Assembly (NCBI GenBank): GCA_029216955.1
Contig: JANAVB010002199.1
Span: forward strand, 12,352,585 to 12,416,584
Source of the DNA: Iris pallida
Lineage: Eukaryota; Streptophyta; Magnoliopsida; Asparagales; Iridaceae
Length of the DNA: 64,000 nt
Direction of reading: 5' to 3'
Shown: positions 1-12,469 of the stretch, one piece after another
How the letters are laid out: every line of letters starts with the position of its first letter
How positions within the stretch are numbered: position 1 is the stretch's first letter
Translations under genes and position numbers: made by a program
Notes under the pieces: model-generated
The model's database searches: none
Told to the model about the DNA's origin: nothing
Seen by the model: only the letters and a program-made list of their open reading frames with translations

Positions 1-132
1 TAGACATGGTTGTCAGAACCTCAAAAGCTCTGATACCAGATGTTGGAAATCGGATACGCCCTCCTGCACTCTGATACCGTGTCTGAGACGTTGTCGCAGT
101 GGCCACGGGGTTGGTGGGGATGCACGAACACT
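1..132 (-). mobile_element. Ty1/copia LTR end with leader (partial)
   Basis: Read on the minus strand, the left edge of the window is the start of a copia-type internal region: a primer binding site two bases from an LTR that ends ...CA at position 41 (TGTTGGAA on the plus strand). The wording of the junction resembles the primer-site region of the copia element at 33541-33553. Only the LTR end is visible. Its other boundary is unclear because a perfect palindrome follows from 133. The gag gene would lie left of the window. Confidence 0.55.
27..38 (-). other. primer binding site (tRNA-iMet)
   Basis: The reverse complement reads TGGTATCAGAGC, the standard plant retrotransposon primer site for initiator methionine tRNA. 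It sits two bases from the LTR end at 41. Confidence 0.7.
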
Positions 133-206
133 GGGTATTCATGTCAAAAGAAAAAACAGTTTATATATATATATATAAACTGTTTTTTCTTTTGACATGA
201 ATACCC
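133..206. repeat. perfect 74-bp palindrome
   Basis: The arms 133-169 and 170-206 are exact reverse complements of 37 bases, with no spacer and a TATATATA centre. The outer ends begin GGGTATTCATG and the symmetry stops exactly at 132/207. Perfect symmetry at this length suggests recent origin or active maintenance, or an assembly fold-back. It carries no TIR and TSD of a recognised MITE family. Confidence 0.9.
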
Positions 207-416
207 TTGTTATGAACATCTGTGAACAATTGTACTTTTGCTGGTCAAACATGGGCTTAGGACCGGCACATGTAATAAAATTCATAAAATTAACTTGTAT
301 AATGAATAGAAATAGTGTTTTCCTATATTGTTCGTAGATTAATTTCTACTCTTGACACCCTCGAGTTTTTCGAATAGTGATTTGTCACCCTAAAGTTTCA
401 AAGTAACAAATTATTA

Positions 417-845
417 GAGCATCTCCAACCCTATTGTCTTGTTTTGTGTTGTGAATCCTATGTGGCATGAGGGACAAGACAATGTCTTGTATAGGTGGCA
501 AGGTTATATTCACAAATGACAATGGGTTTAAAAAGTCATCTCCAATGCAAAAGTATTGAGAAGACAATACAAATAATTTTTTACAACTTCCAAGACAACT
601 TTTACTCTTCTACTTCTTTTTTATAAATATTTTTATTCACAAATGATGATGTGGACATAAAGACATTGTGAAGTGCATTGTCTAGATCTAGACAACCAAC
701 TTCACATTGTCTTTGCCATGTCATTGCCATGTCAACTCCACACTTTATTTCACATTTGCATTGGAGAAGTACTTTTGGAAAAAATGGTTGTCATTCCTAT
801 GTGGCAACCATTTTTTTCAAACTCACAATAGGGTTGGAGATGCTC
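417..845. mobile_element. Tourist-like MITE (PIF/Harbinger)
   Basis: The 429-bp element has perfect 21-bp terminal inverted repeats (417-437 and 825-845, starting GAGCATCTCCAAC). It is flanked by 3-bp duplications TTA at 414-416 and 846-848. TTA/TAA duplications with GA-starting ends are the signature of PIF/Harbinger-mobilised Tourist elements. The interior is AT-rich and non-coding. Short reading frames inside it are chance. Confidence 0.92.
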
Positions 846-1135
846 TTACCCTAAACCCTGTAAATTATATGTTAAACCTTGAAGTTAAACAAAATCAATT
901 TACAATTTGCTACCACTACGTGTTAATGGTGGATACAAAAAGACAACTTTATTCTCTTCTATCAACCTATCTTCCGCAACTTAAATGCTAGCCCTAGTCA
1001 TTCCTCCGCCCGCCCCTACACCTCCCTCCCCGTCATTGTCATCCCTTTTTGTGACATCACGGCTCTTTGTCCCCAACTTCCCTTCCCGCCTTCGTTGCCA
1101 CTCGCAAGATTGCAACAAAGAGAAGGTGAGGACTA

Positions 1136-1665
<530 letters not shown>

Positions 1666-2186
1666 AATTACGCGTGCCCACATAAGTAAATTAACTTGCA
1701 AAAAGTTTATACAAAATCAATGAGCATTCTCACACTTGGGTCTTCTAAATAAGGTCAAATTGCAGGTTGTAACTGGCGGTTCCAACTCGAGGGATCAGTA
1801 GTATCAGACACTTGATGATTCTACAATAACTAAGACATCCAATTTAACAAAAAGTCAAACTTATCATATGGTTCTAACCTGTTTTCTCGGGTTCACAAAT
1901 TAATCTTCAATTTGCTTCGACTTGGTCATGGCAGTTGCCAGTTGGTCTACTCTGCTATCAAATTTGGTTGGTTCAAGCATTTTAGTCGGAAAAAATGGCC
2001 ATACCATCATGAATTCATAAACAATGTTAACACTCTCATAGCATGAGATTGATGATCCATAGAATAGAATTATAACGAAGGATTCAAATAGTATAAAATG
2101 CATAAACTGGTCAAGGTAAAGAGTACAAGATGCACATATCAACTTGTAAGTCTGCTAGCAGTGGTGGAATGGAGCTATGGTTCTTC
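1666..2186. other. downstream flank of TIM8, no other gene seen
   Basis: This should hold the 3' untranslated region and poly(A) site of the minus-strand TIM8 gene. I see no canonical AATAAA on that strand close to the stop, and the two short reading frames here show no family resemblance. No repeat with recognisable ends was found. Confidence 0.5.
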
Positions 2187-2375
2187 TCACTGCATGGACT
2201 GGAAGCGCTTCATAATGATCATGCTCATGTCCATGTACCGCTGAGCGCAGTTGGTGAGGCAAGTGGTCTCACTGGAGCTGAACTTGCTACCTGGGGAACC
2301 CGTGATGCACTTGTCCCAGCACACATTCGTCAACTTCCCAACCATCTCACTTATCATAGCTTTCTGCTTCTCTTG
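2187..2375 (-). CDS. TIM8: TIM8, last exon (small Tim chaperone of the mitochondrial intermembrane space)
   Basis: The 62 codons plus TGA encode nearly all of a Tim8/Tim13-type protein. With the proposed 12-residue first exon, the cysteines fall at residues 31/35 and 51/55, giving the twin CX3C motif (CWDKC and CLTNC) with 15 residues between. These form the two disulphides of the helical hairpin. The end AQRYMDMSMIIMKRFQ is strongly Tim8-like. In the family, Tim8 with Tim13 forms a soluble hexamer that escorts hydrophobic precursors to the inner membrane TIM22 or outer membrane SAM complexes. The exon begins after an AG acceptor (rc of 2376-2377) in phase 0, just before Gln-Glu-Lys; the polypyrimidine tract is weak. 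No stop or frameshift is present. Open frame continues upstream only as intron read-through. Confidence 0.9.
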   Translation of the reverse strand, partial: QEKQKAMISEMVGKLTNVCWDKCITGSPGSKFSSSETTCLTNCAQRYMDMSMIIMKRFQSMQ

Positions 2376-2975
2376 CTGCGTTGAACATAGTAAATTGAAC
2401 ACAAAAGTGTTACTATCATCAAAAAGAACTAGGCACAGATATGGATAAGATAGATAAAATCGCATCATATCTCAGATTCATATGCTTCTACTGTGCATAA
2501 AAAAGGTCATTTTAGCACACCACATGACAGCAAATCATGGAAAAGCCATGAAAATGATGGATTCTCAAGAAATCACTAATTAAACTATTCCTGCAGGTTT
2601 ATTAAAATTATTGTGGACGCAACCCTGTGCACCCCCTACATGACCAACTTAAGGCCTGCCATTTACACGGTTTCTTGGAAACAATACGATATGGACTATC
2701 CAGAAAAAGATTCAAACTGGTATTTAAATGAACTTATAGGATTGTTGCCATTAAGGGAAGACGGAAAAAAGTCTACGGATTGCACATATGGCAAGAAGAA
2801 AAATTAAAGTGGTACTTACAGAAACATGTACAGTAGGATTTGTTGTCAGGAAAGTTGACGAGGACAGAAGACAACAGAGAGTCGAGCATAGAATGCCATC
2901 CCTTCCCAAAAATCAAATAACTAATAGAATAAGAGCCAGACTCCACGCTCTAACAAAACCATCTCCTCTTTAAAG
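2376..2975. other. intron sequence without recognised repeats
   Basis: Moderately AT-rich, low-copy-looking sequence between exon 2 and the first MITE. A GTAAGT on the minus strand near 2815 looks like a donor, but the sequence before it does not encode a Tim N-terminus. Confidence 0.5.
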
Positions 2976-3591
2976 CAAGGTTCGCACTACCGGTATCGGT
3001 TTCGGACTTTCATCATGAGCAATGTCCGCACTAATCACTATTGGTATCGATTTTGGACTCTCATCATGATTATCGATATCGGTGATTTTGGTTGGTTCGG
3101 GGGTTTTGGATGGAAATTTCGGGATTATTGGTTCCAGAGAGGGAAAAAATAATAAAATATTATTTAAAAGCTAAAAAATATTTGGTAATTTAGTCATAAT
3201 ATTATGTCTCATGTATTTCTTGTTAGAAATTATTGTTCATTTTACTTTTTATTTAGACAAAACACACTACAATGTATAGTTCTGAGTGAAATAATATAAC
3301 GATTTATTAATATTGTAAATTTATAGTTCATAACTTCGACAAATGGTTATGGTTACAATGTGTCCATGAATTTCATCGACACCTTGTAGCATGTTGATCT
3401 TCAGAACGATTGAATGATTGTGCCTACGTTGCTTTTTTCATACTACTTTCTTTTAATTTTTTGACTTGCTAAAATGACCGGGAACGAGAGCCACAATTAT
3501 AGTATCAGTATTGTTGAAGTATAAGATCGGACATACAAAATACGATATGATACTATCGATATAGTAGTATAGGCCGACAACGCAAACCTTG
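2976..3591. mobile_element. hAT-type MITE with CAAGGTT ends
   Basis: The ends are inverted repeats starting CAAGGTTYGC (about 18 bp, imperfect). Flanking 8-bp duplications CTTTAAAG (2968-2975) and TTTTAAAG (3592-3599) differ at one base. The 8-bp duplication indicates the hAT superfamily. The interior contains repeated TCGGTATCGG-like motifs near the left end and an AT-rich middle, with no transposase. Confidence 0.8.
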
Positions 3592-4990
3592 TTTTAAAGA
3601 CACAAGTAGAACCGAAACATTGGTTTTTATATCATCCAAGTTATGTCATCTCCAACCTCAAGATTTGTATGATTATCATAGTCGGTATATACAGACAACA
3701 GGTAATTTGGACAAAGAGGAAGGAGGAACTGAGCAGAGAGTATCATGTGTAGATCCGGGATTAACCTTTTTGGCAAGTGGGAATGCACGGGTCTGTCCTG
3801 GTAGGGACGTGACAAATGGTGTCAGACCTATATACTTATATAGTGGTTCGTGTTGGCCCCATAGGTAGGGGCATGACAAATGGTATCGAATCTACCTTAG
3901 TGTTTTGTCTTTCATTGGGGTGAGACTGGACCATTAGTACTTGTTGCGACAAGTACGTCGTGTCTTTGAGTTGGGGAGAGTTGTGAAAACCCAAGATTTA
4001 GTCCCACAGCAGATATGGGATTAAAGTTTGATTGGTTTATAGTTGTCTCATGTGTACATCCAGATTAATCATTTTGGTAAGTAGATCAAGTGATGTGCAC
4101 ATTGTTGGATCTGTTTATCAGTGGGTGACAAAGACGGTATGCATACATCCCAATTTATGTAGTACACATTTGACCGTGCAATCCACTTGTCTCAAATTAG
4201 AACAAGGTAATCTTGAATGTCACCAATTAGAACTTGCTACTTTTATACTCATCGTGGATAGTGGACAATCGTTCATAGTGTAGATTAAGCAGGCTTTTTG
4301 AAGACAACAAAAACATAAAGTCCCAAAATACTATAGCCCTCTCCATATATGTACTCACAACAAGCTCTATCAAATCTACAGACACCTAAAATGATAAGAG
4401 GGAAGCATGAGGAACAAGACAACTAGTATCATACATGACTAGTTCTTGTGCAGTATGAATCCCTTCCTTGGAAAGTTCCCATATGTGGCCTACCTTAGTC
4501 CCACAAACATACCCAATAATCCACTACTTATCTTGCTGATTACAGCTACATACACTTCTGTGATTGGGGGCTTCAATCCTAGCCAATAGCCCATCCAACC
4601 AAAATTAGTATCCCCCATAATTAACAAAAGATCAAGCAATCTAGAAGTCGACAAAAAGTTAAACTAATTTTAGCAAATATTTGGATGATTAAAACCACCA
4701 CTATGGCTTAAGTGACTTCCAAGCATTCCACCTCAAATGACTTCCAAGCAATCCGAGTAAAACATGTGAACAGATTGTTGCAGATCGTCTTATACCAGAG
4801 AGCTATTCCAAAACAATCTCAATTCAGAAACTTTTGCCCCACAAATCAGTAAGATTTGACCCATGTTTCCTAGTTAGGATGCACTGTCCTCACATTTATG
4901 CTCATCAATTGTCCCGTCTTGTCAACAGAGCAGCCGAATACCTATGTACCAAAAACTTTCCTCCGGAGTCCTGTTTAGTTTCATGTAGTT
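3592..4990. other. intron sequence with a decayed LTR junction
   Basis: At 3806-3830 and again near 3869-3890 the plus strand shows GACGTGACAAATGG-type sequence followed by a damaged primer site, the usual junction of an LTR end with an internal region. Near 3985 a block beginning TGAAAACCCAAG resembles an LTR start. These are probably scraps of one old LTR element; boundaries cannot be set. The rest shows no recognisable gene or repeat. Confidence 0.4.
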
Positions 4991-5158
4991 TATTGCTCAA
5001 TTTGCAGTACGTGTGGCTATTAAAAATGTTTTTGCTTCTCAAACTTGACGTGTAATTTCTAGATATAGTTCTAGGAGAATACTTATTGCTCAATTTGCAG
5101 AACATGTGGCTATTAAAAATGTTTTTGCCTCTCAAACTTGACGTGTAATTTCTAGATA
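4991..5158. repeat. tandem duplication, period 103 bp
   Basis: The block starting TATTGCTCAATTTGCAG recurs at 5094 with a few substitutions, giving one full copy and one partial copy. Confidence 0.85.
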
Positions 5159-5551
5159 AAAGCCGTGGAATTGAAAGCAAACCATCTAATGAACAAAAAT
5201 CAGACAAAACTTATACAACCTTTAAACGCATCAAAAGACTTGCAGAATAGAACCATAGCAGAATAAATCTCCCTAGATATCTCAGTAGCTATGCGAAATC
5301 TCCTTTAACTGTCCAACCTAGTCTCAAACTATATATCTTAACCATCTCTATGGATAGTCCAAATACCCAAATCCACGCAGAGATTTAAGTTTTTAATCAT
5401 TAACACTAGTATCTTCCATGTTTTTTGTTTCTAATATGCTAGACAACACAATAACACATTTGCAATATACCTTTAAATTTATAAAGGGTATCTTTGTTGC
5501 GTTAATCTAGATCCTACAAGTATGGAACCAGGAAGTAATGTGTGTTTCAGC

Positions 5552-6102
5552 CAATGTTGTAAAAATCCTCCTAGTCGGCAGTCGGCCTCCGCCGACTCGA
5601 CTAGGGCCCTAGTCGTCCAGGAAATCGGTGGAAGCACATATCGGCCCTAGGCAGTAGGCGGCACCTAGGCGGACGACTGACAACAAGAAAAAAAATGGAC
5701 CAAAATCGAATATTTGGATAAATTCAAAAATCATATAGAAATTACCTCTAAGCTAATCAACAAAGCCCTTCTCTCCCGTCGTCGTCCCTTCTCTACCGTT
5801 GCCGCTGCTAGGTGAGGAAAAAGAAGTGAGACGGAGTGATGGGTAGGTAGAAAGGGAAGAGAAATTGAGGAGAGAAGAGAGAATCAGCCGCACCATCAAA
5901 AGCTGTCGTCGAAGAAAAATGAGAGGAGAGAATCAGTCAGCCGCCGCTCGAAGAGAGGGGATGAGAAAATTGTGCAGGTTGTGTTTTTCTCTCACCTCCC
6001 TTTCATATATATATATGGTTAGACTTAGGTTTGGGTATTGGGCCCCGTTATTAAAAAAAAATAGACCAACAATTCGAACATAGACCACTAACCACCAACT
6101 GA

Positions 6103-6163
<61 letters not shown>

Positions 6164-6258
6164 ATGTATATACATATATATAATATATATATAGTCCCCG
6201 ATTAATCCCTAGTCCCTGTGAAACGACTAGCAGCCGACTAGCAATTTTTACAACCTTG
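5552..6258. mobile_element. GC-ended hAT MITE, copy 1
   Basis: The ends are CAATGTTGTAAAAATC on the left and its relative in inverse orientation on the right (...TTTTTACAACCTTG). They are followed by TAGTCGG-rich subterminal blocks. Flanking 8-bp sequences GTTTCAGC (5544-5551) and GTTTCGGC (6259-6266) differ at one base. It belongs to the same family as 9239-9802 and 21851-22612 and is the most diverged of the three. A (TA)n array lies near the right end. Confidence 0.85.
6105..6158. repeat. (TA)n microsatellite
   Basis: About 27 uninterrupted TA units inside hAT MITE copy 1. Confidence 0.95.
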
Positions 6259-6882
6259 GTTTCGGCGGTGGTAGAGTGCATGCACATTTCTTTTCAGTAA
6301 CACAATTTTTTTCTAAATTGGCACTGAAAAATAATACTTAATCGGTAGAATTCTGATAGTACTCATAATCTATACAAGAAGATTTACATTCCAACAACGC
6401 ATCACAATGAGCACGAAGCTCGTTAAATTCATGAAAATCAACTAAAATTGAGTATATAACAAAATTTTCAGCACCTTCTGTATAGAGAAGAAAAGCATAT
6501 CTCAAAAAATCATTTTCCATTACGTTATAAATTTAACTTTCGCAATATTAATAGCTAAAGTTTTAGTTTTCGCAATAGAAAAATAAAAGTTGGCGCAAAT
6601 TTTATCAAATATACATAAATGGATTGAATTTTTATTTTATCTTTCACCAATCGCAAGGATAAATTTAAAATGGTTAAAAACTTCTGAAAAGCTGAATTTT
6701 GATGCTTGATATTATAATGATGATATTGCAGTTTTTTAAATACAGTTTCTAATCATCTTTAGAGTCTTTCCGATAAAATTTAGAAATAAATAGTGACCCC
6801 CCTATGTTTCATGAGTATTACAGGAACTACTCCTATTCCGAAACTAATTACACTGACCATCCCTCTCCTTTATAAATTTTAT
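6259..6882. other. AT-rich intron sequence, nothing recognised
   Basis: No gene, repeat end or conserved motif is seen. The last part (from about 6790) is an inverted, diverged piece of the duplicated unit that follows. Confidence 0.5.
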
Positions 6883-7258
6883 AAAACATAGGGATGGTCA
6901 GTGTTATAAGTTTCTATAGAAAATACAAGCTATAGGAGTGGTCCGTGTAATTAGTTTCAAAGTAGGGGTGATTTATATAATAAGTGTAAAACATAGGGAT
7001 AGTTGATGCAACTTGCCCATTTATCTATATGATATCATCAATTCTAAAAGATCCATATCATAATAAGTGTAAAACATAGGGGTGGTCAGTATTATAAGTT
7101 TCTATAGAAAATATAAACTATATGAGTGGTCCGTGTAATTAGTTTCAAAGTAGGGGTGGTTTCTGTAATAAGTGTAAAACATAGGGATAGCTAACGCAAT
7201 TTGCCCATTTATCTATATGATATCATCAATTATAAAAGATCCATATCAGAATTGAGTA
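6883..7258. repeat. tandem duplication, period 188 bp
   Basis: Two head-to-tail copies start AAAACATAGGGRTGGTCAG at 6883 and 7071. Each contains a GTCCGTGTAATTAGTTTCAAAG block that is partly inverted just upstream (6838-6860). Divergence between copies is low. Source element not identified. Confidence 0.9.
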
Positions 7259-9238
7259 TAAAAAGCCAAGTAGTATGTACTTATTCAACATGTTATATTT
7301 TAATCTAGTAACTTATGGTCAGAGATCTCTTATCACCATGTCCCCATTGAGCAATTGTTCTCAGTTTGGAAATCTTAATTAAAATTAAAATTAAAATGAG
7401 ACAAAACAACTTTTTAAGCTAGAGACCGGTATTAGAAGAGAAGTCCAGCGAATGTCTCTTACACATTGCAAAGTACGGAACTTAACTCTCAAGCTTTGAT
7501 GAAGGTCGTCTTGAAAAAGCCAATCGACTAACATGCCTTCTATACCAGCCAGCTTGTTGTGTCATACGTATGCTATTTTCTTTATGTTTTTAGCATGCTA
7601 TATAGCAAATAAGCATTAATGAACAGTAGCCATGTTTGGCCTTTACTTGAGGAAAGTTGAGACTTTTTTCTTTATGGAGTAGTGTTTCCTCCTTTGTCTT
7701 GTCTCTATATATTCTTCATGTGGTTATCTAGAACTTAATCACCAATGTATCAAATTTTTCTTTAAAGTAGTTCTCTTTGATTCTCGATATACTCGAAGAG
7801 CTCATGGATTCAAGTGAGCCGTAGATTCAGGATTTCGCTCGTATACTCGGACAACCATTACATCGGGGATATATAAAGACAAGGCAAAGGGAAGCCCTAA
7901 CCCATAAAGAAAGATAACAAGTATTAACTATCATCTACTAACAAACATGGCTACTATCCATGCGAACTTATTCAGTATGCAACATGTGAAGAACATAAAG
8001 GAAATAGCATAAATAGGGCCATGTTTGAATTACAAATGATGGACAAACCAATAGACATAGCAAGCATAAGACATTTGTTTGACACCGCAGCTTGTAATTG
8101 TAATCGTAATCGAGAAAATTAACCCCCTATATTACTTGTGCCTTCTTATCCACGAAAATTATTAAAGTCCAAACCGTGCCAAGAAAAAACAAAAAAGGCT
8201 TTATTTTTTTTAATATCAGTATTAAAGTGTCAGAAACATAAGCAAACCCAACAAGGCTCCTGCAAAGCCATACTATTGAGACATGGACATTTGCTCTCTT
8301 TTTTATTCAGCCAGAGCTTCATCAAAATTATACTAAACTTGAAGTGAACAATTTCTTCACAAATTGTCTTTAACAGATAAAACATATAAAACTTCCAAGT
8401 TTTAGATATTGAAGTTTTATATAATTATACTATACTTTATCTATCAAAGTTTGCTCGAGCATGATCTAGACCTCAAATTTGAAAACACAATATTAAGAAA
8501 TGTAGTTCTACTTGTTTATATCAAATATGGTCTATATCAATGGACCATATTAAGGTGTACAGAAAGTAGACCCTCAACATCTTCGTAGATTTTGATGTCT
8601 TTTGTAATTATTACTTTCATGGTTAGAATATTCTCTAACAATATATACAACTTTATGTCTATTATGATGCTCAATAAACAGGATAGACATTTTGGAAAAA
8701 TAATCGTTCACGTAAGATGGATTTAAAATTTGGAAGAACTGAAAAAAAAAGTGCTTTTCTTGAATCATACTGGGGGTGTTAACTCTCCTCATATTGATGT
8801 TGTACAATCATTCCAATACCTAATCGATCAACATCAACACATAGAAAATGTTATTGTTTTTCAAAAGTTTACTAAAAAAATATGGAGAATAGTCTTCAAC
8901 TTAAAACCTCAATTAATAAAACATGGCAGCTTCCATTTTTTACTGGTGTATTTTACAGATCGAAACTAAATTTGGAATTTAATAAAAACATGTACACTTT
9001 CATGAGATGTTCAAAATTATTGACTTCATACAATCACAAAGTTGCAAAAGTTTTCGCAGATAATGCTCCACAAAATACTTTTTTACATACCAAAAATTCA
9101 AATTTATTTTCCATATTTTATTAACTTGAAAAAAGAAAAATAATATTCAAAGTTTTGCTTTGAAATTCCATGAATCAAAAAAGGAGCAAATGTCCCTTTT
9201 CTATATTACAAGTTCTAGTGCCTAACAAAAGTTTTTAT
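7259..9238. other. intron sequence, nothing recognised
   Basis: About 2 kb of AT-rich DNA. Two short open frames near 8570-8970 (one per strand) look vaguely protein-like but match no family I recognise and lack gene structure. Confidence 0.5.
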
Positions 9239-9802
9239 CAATGTTGTAAAATCGCTAGGCGGAGTCGGTGCGCCGGAGGGCCGACTAGCGCCTAGGCGCC
9301 GATTTTTTTTTTAATGTATATATATGTGCCTAGGGGAGGAGAGGAGAGAAACAGCAGACAGCAGCCACTCCTCCTCTCCCCTCCCCTCCGCTCCCCTCCC
9401 CTCTCCCCTCCTCCTCCTCCCCTCTCCTCCTCCCCTCCCACCACCTCCCCTCTCCTCTCCTCCTCCGCTCCCCTCTCCTCCTCCCACCACCACCACCACC
9501 ACCACCACCAACAGAAGCAGCAGCAGCAGCAGAAGCAGCCGCCACCACCGACGACTACGACGACGACGACGGCGGCGGCGGCGACGGCGACGGCGGCAGG
9601 TAAGTATATAATTTTGTTTCAATATTTTTTTTTGTTTTTTTTTTTGAATTTTAAAAAAAATTGGCCGCCTAAGGGCCGCCTAGGGGCCGCCTAGACCGAA
9701 ACCGCCTAGGACCGCCGCCTAGGAGGTTTTCGGTGCGGTGGGCGGCCGCCTAGCGCCTAGGCACCGCCTAGGCGGCCGCCTAGGCCGATTTTTAGAACAC
9801 TG
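9239..9802. mobile_element. GC-rich hAT MITE, copy 2
   Basis: The 564-bp element has ends CAATGTTGTAAAATCG / inverse of CAGTGTTCTAAAAATCG. Perfect 8-bp duplications GTTTTTAT flank it at 9231-9238 and 9803-9810. Long subterminal blocks of GCCTAGGCG/CCGCCTAGG can pair across the element. The middle (9340-9600) is a CT-rich then CAC/CAG/GAC triplet tract ending in CAG|GTAAGTATAT. That is an exon-like stretch with a strong plus-strand splice donor at 9599/9600. I read it as the relic 5' exon of the parent transposase gene. Confidence 0.93.
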
Positions 9803-11494
9803 GTTTTTATGCGTGCAATATCTATTGCTTTGTTCATCGTTTGTAATTGATATTAATGGCAGCATCAAATTAACTCTTTATTTTTAATTAGTTATTCACA
9901 AAATTAACAATTATAGCCAATATTGTTGTGCTAGCACAATGATGTATAAAATGTTTCTCAAGTCGATGATAATGCTCATAGGACTGCTATCAATGAGCTT
10001 GGAAGTGAAAAAAAAGTGCAGGAGATACTCATTGGCCTTCCCATCTAAGATTGGCTTTAGCTTGAAAATGAACAACTACTACCCCATGTGGAGAAACTAA
10101 ATCAAATTATAAAGCTATGACTCAAGGATGACTTCTCTTGAGTTTCCCTGGACTTACATCTCATGAAAAAAAATACTTGATATCTCTGACTTTAACTTGG
10201 TTTTGTAGATTTCTGAAAGTGCCAATTTTAAAATATTTTAAATGCCGTGGTGGAACTTAATCACTTATTGCTTCAACCAAAATAATCATTAAAAATTAAG
10301 AGAGTGGATGGGATGGTTCAATTGTTGATATGAATCTCTTTCTAATTAGTGTGATATAGTCCTTGATTTAACTTTTGTTGTGTTGCAAGGTGAGGTCGAG
10401 CTCGTAATCAACAACATTTGAGTTACTTTTGAGCGTCTTTATGAATAATATGTCTTTAATACTGATACTCAATTACAAGAATTGAATAAAATTTCATCAA
10501 ACACAAAATAGGGAGTTGCTTATACTTAGCTCGTTTTAGATACTAAGGTTGCAAATGGATGTTTCAGAATCGATGAAGCTAATGAACATTTTCAACCCAG
10601 TAGCACATCTTTTAAAAACAAAAAATTCTACCCAAAAGACTTCCTTCAATGAAAAACTCATCCAATTAATTGGATGCACGAGTAAACAGAAATTCCATGT
10701 CAACATGTAATTGCGATTAATCAACCAAGTATCAGGTTAATCTTGGATCAAGAAAGCAATGAGAACTACTTTGCACTACAATAATGAGTATCACACTTCA
10801 AAATTTTCAAAAGTTATTTTCTGCTCGGTGAAAACCAATTTTATTAACTTTATTTTCTTTTTAAACTCAACAAGGTTATAACTAGGTTATGAAGTCAGTA
10901 CTCCATATCCACGTTGTGATTGTTTTATAATTTTTACTTCTTGTAAATTCTCCTACAATGGTCCACTTAAATGATAGGTTAATGAATTTTTGCTACCCCT
11001 TAAAAAATTTCTAGCGTATGACACCGCCTTTGCGGTCTCAATTTTCTTTCTTTTTGTCTATGCCCTAACCCAACAACTATCATCTCCCTCTGACATATAC
11101 TACCAGGTACCAAGATGCAAGTCTCCTCAGTCTCCCTCTTTCGCTCACACACTCCATATACCTAATTTTAGTCTTCGAGGCTTATACACCTTTTGACACC
11201 TTACTAATCTTGGTGAAAAATAGAAATAAAAACATTTCCCCTTTTGTACAAGTTGGTTAAGTTTGTGATCACTCTTTGTTTATTGCAACTATATAATGAC
11301 CATTTTCACTATGAATATCACAAAAACTGAACTTCCTAACAAAATGAAGATGATTCTCTGACATGCTTTGGTCATCTATATATAGAAGAAGAAAAATACT
11401 AAAAATGTAATGTCCCAATTCTAGTTGATTTTCATGATTTGAAAGAACGTCGAGCTTAAGAGTGATCGGCGATTAGTTTTGAATGTGCTTAGAA
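9803..11494. other. intron sequence, nothing recognised
   Basis: AT-rich DNA between MITE copy 2 and the LARD target duplication. No coding family, terminal repeat or microsatellite of note is visible. Confidence 0.5.
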
Positions 11495-12369
11495 TTATTT
11501 GTAGTGTCCCGTCCCGCTCAGTCAATCGGAGGAATCGAAATGCCGACGGCGTTCGAACTTAGCCTTGCAACGGCTGCTCGAAGACATCGCTCGGTCAAGA
11601 CGACCGCTCGCTCAGGTGGGGTAGTTTCGGTGAACTCGCCTCATCTTTGCCTTCACATAATAAATTGCATGTTTTCAACTCGCACAAGTAGGCTTGATAA
11701 TAAAAGAGACGAATCCACATAGCTAAAGGGAATAATTCCGACGGGTCGAATTGAGTTAGAATATGGAAAGGTCCAACGATCGGATTAGAGTTGGTGCACG
11801 GCGTGCTTTGAAAATGACACTCGGTCCTTCGTCCCGTGGCTTAGGAGAAGAAAAGTTGGTTGAGTAGGCGAAGTTATGATCGTAGCCTAAGTCATAGACG
11901 TCGCCCGCATGAATGCTTCATAAAGCATGCACGGTCCCATCGTCCAAGGCTTGGCATAGCCTTGGCTTGCCCATGAGTTAAGTTGCGTTGAGCGGCTTGT
12001 GACCTAAGTCTAGGCACCGAGTGACTTGGTCGTTCAAGTCGAATGCGTGCACGGCACGATCCATTAAGGCAAAGCTTGACGCAGCCTTTGCTCGTTAAGT
12101 TGTTGCGAAGTTAAGTTAGGCAAAAGTTATGCCGGTCGACCTAAGACGTTACAAGTACCGTCCCGCTCTTTCGCGGTTTGTCAAAGTTAAGTAGCCCACG
12201 ACCTCAAGGCTCGTCGACTTGGACAGGAGTGTCTCGTAGAGCACGATTGGCTTAAGGCACGATGCACGGACTTAGTGTTTAAGGCACTAGCCACGGTTGA
12301 TTTAAAGTGAGTTATGGAAAAAGGGAGCTATCAAATGGTTATTCCTAAGTTGAGTAAAAAGGATATTGC

Positions 12370-12469
12370 ATCAAGGGAGAAGGCTCACGACCGTGGGTTG
12401 TCGAGGGATCTCAAGGAGCATCAAGGGAGAAGGCTTGCGACCGTGGGTCGTCGAGGGATCTCAAATGAT
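12370..12469 (+). repeat. 50-bp tandem repeat inside the LARD LTR
   Basis: Two copies of a unit beginning CATCAAGGGAGAAGGCT and ending GAGGGATCTCAA. The same pair is present in the 3' LTR at about 17378-17470. Confidence 0.85.

Noticed and set aside
2788..2973. Possible alternative TIM8 first exon before a GTAAGT donor (minus strand, near 2815)
   Set aside because: The donor is good, but no frame before it starts with a Tim-like N-terminus and the phase-0 reading is unlike the family. The exon at 23983-24018 fits far better.
8574..9124. Protein-like frames that might be a transposase remnant
   Set aside because: No motif of any transposase or gene family could be identified; AT-rich chance frames are as likely.
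9311..9694. Open frames with long His/Gln/Pro or Arg runs
   Set aside because: They are translations of the CT and triplet tracts of hAT MITE copy 2 in several frames at once.
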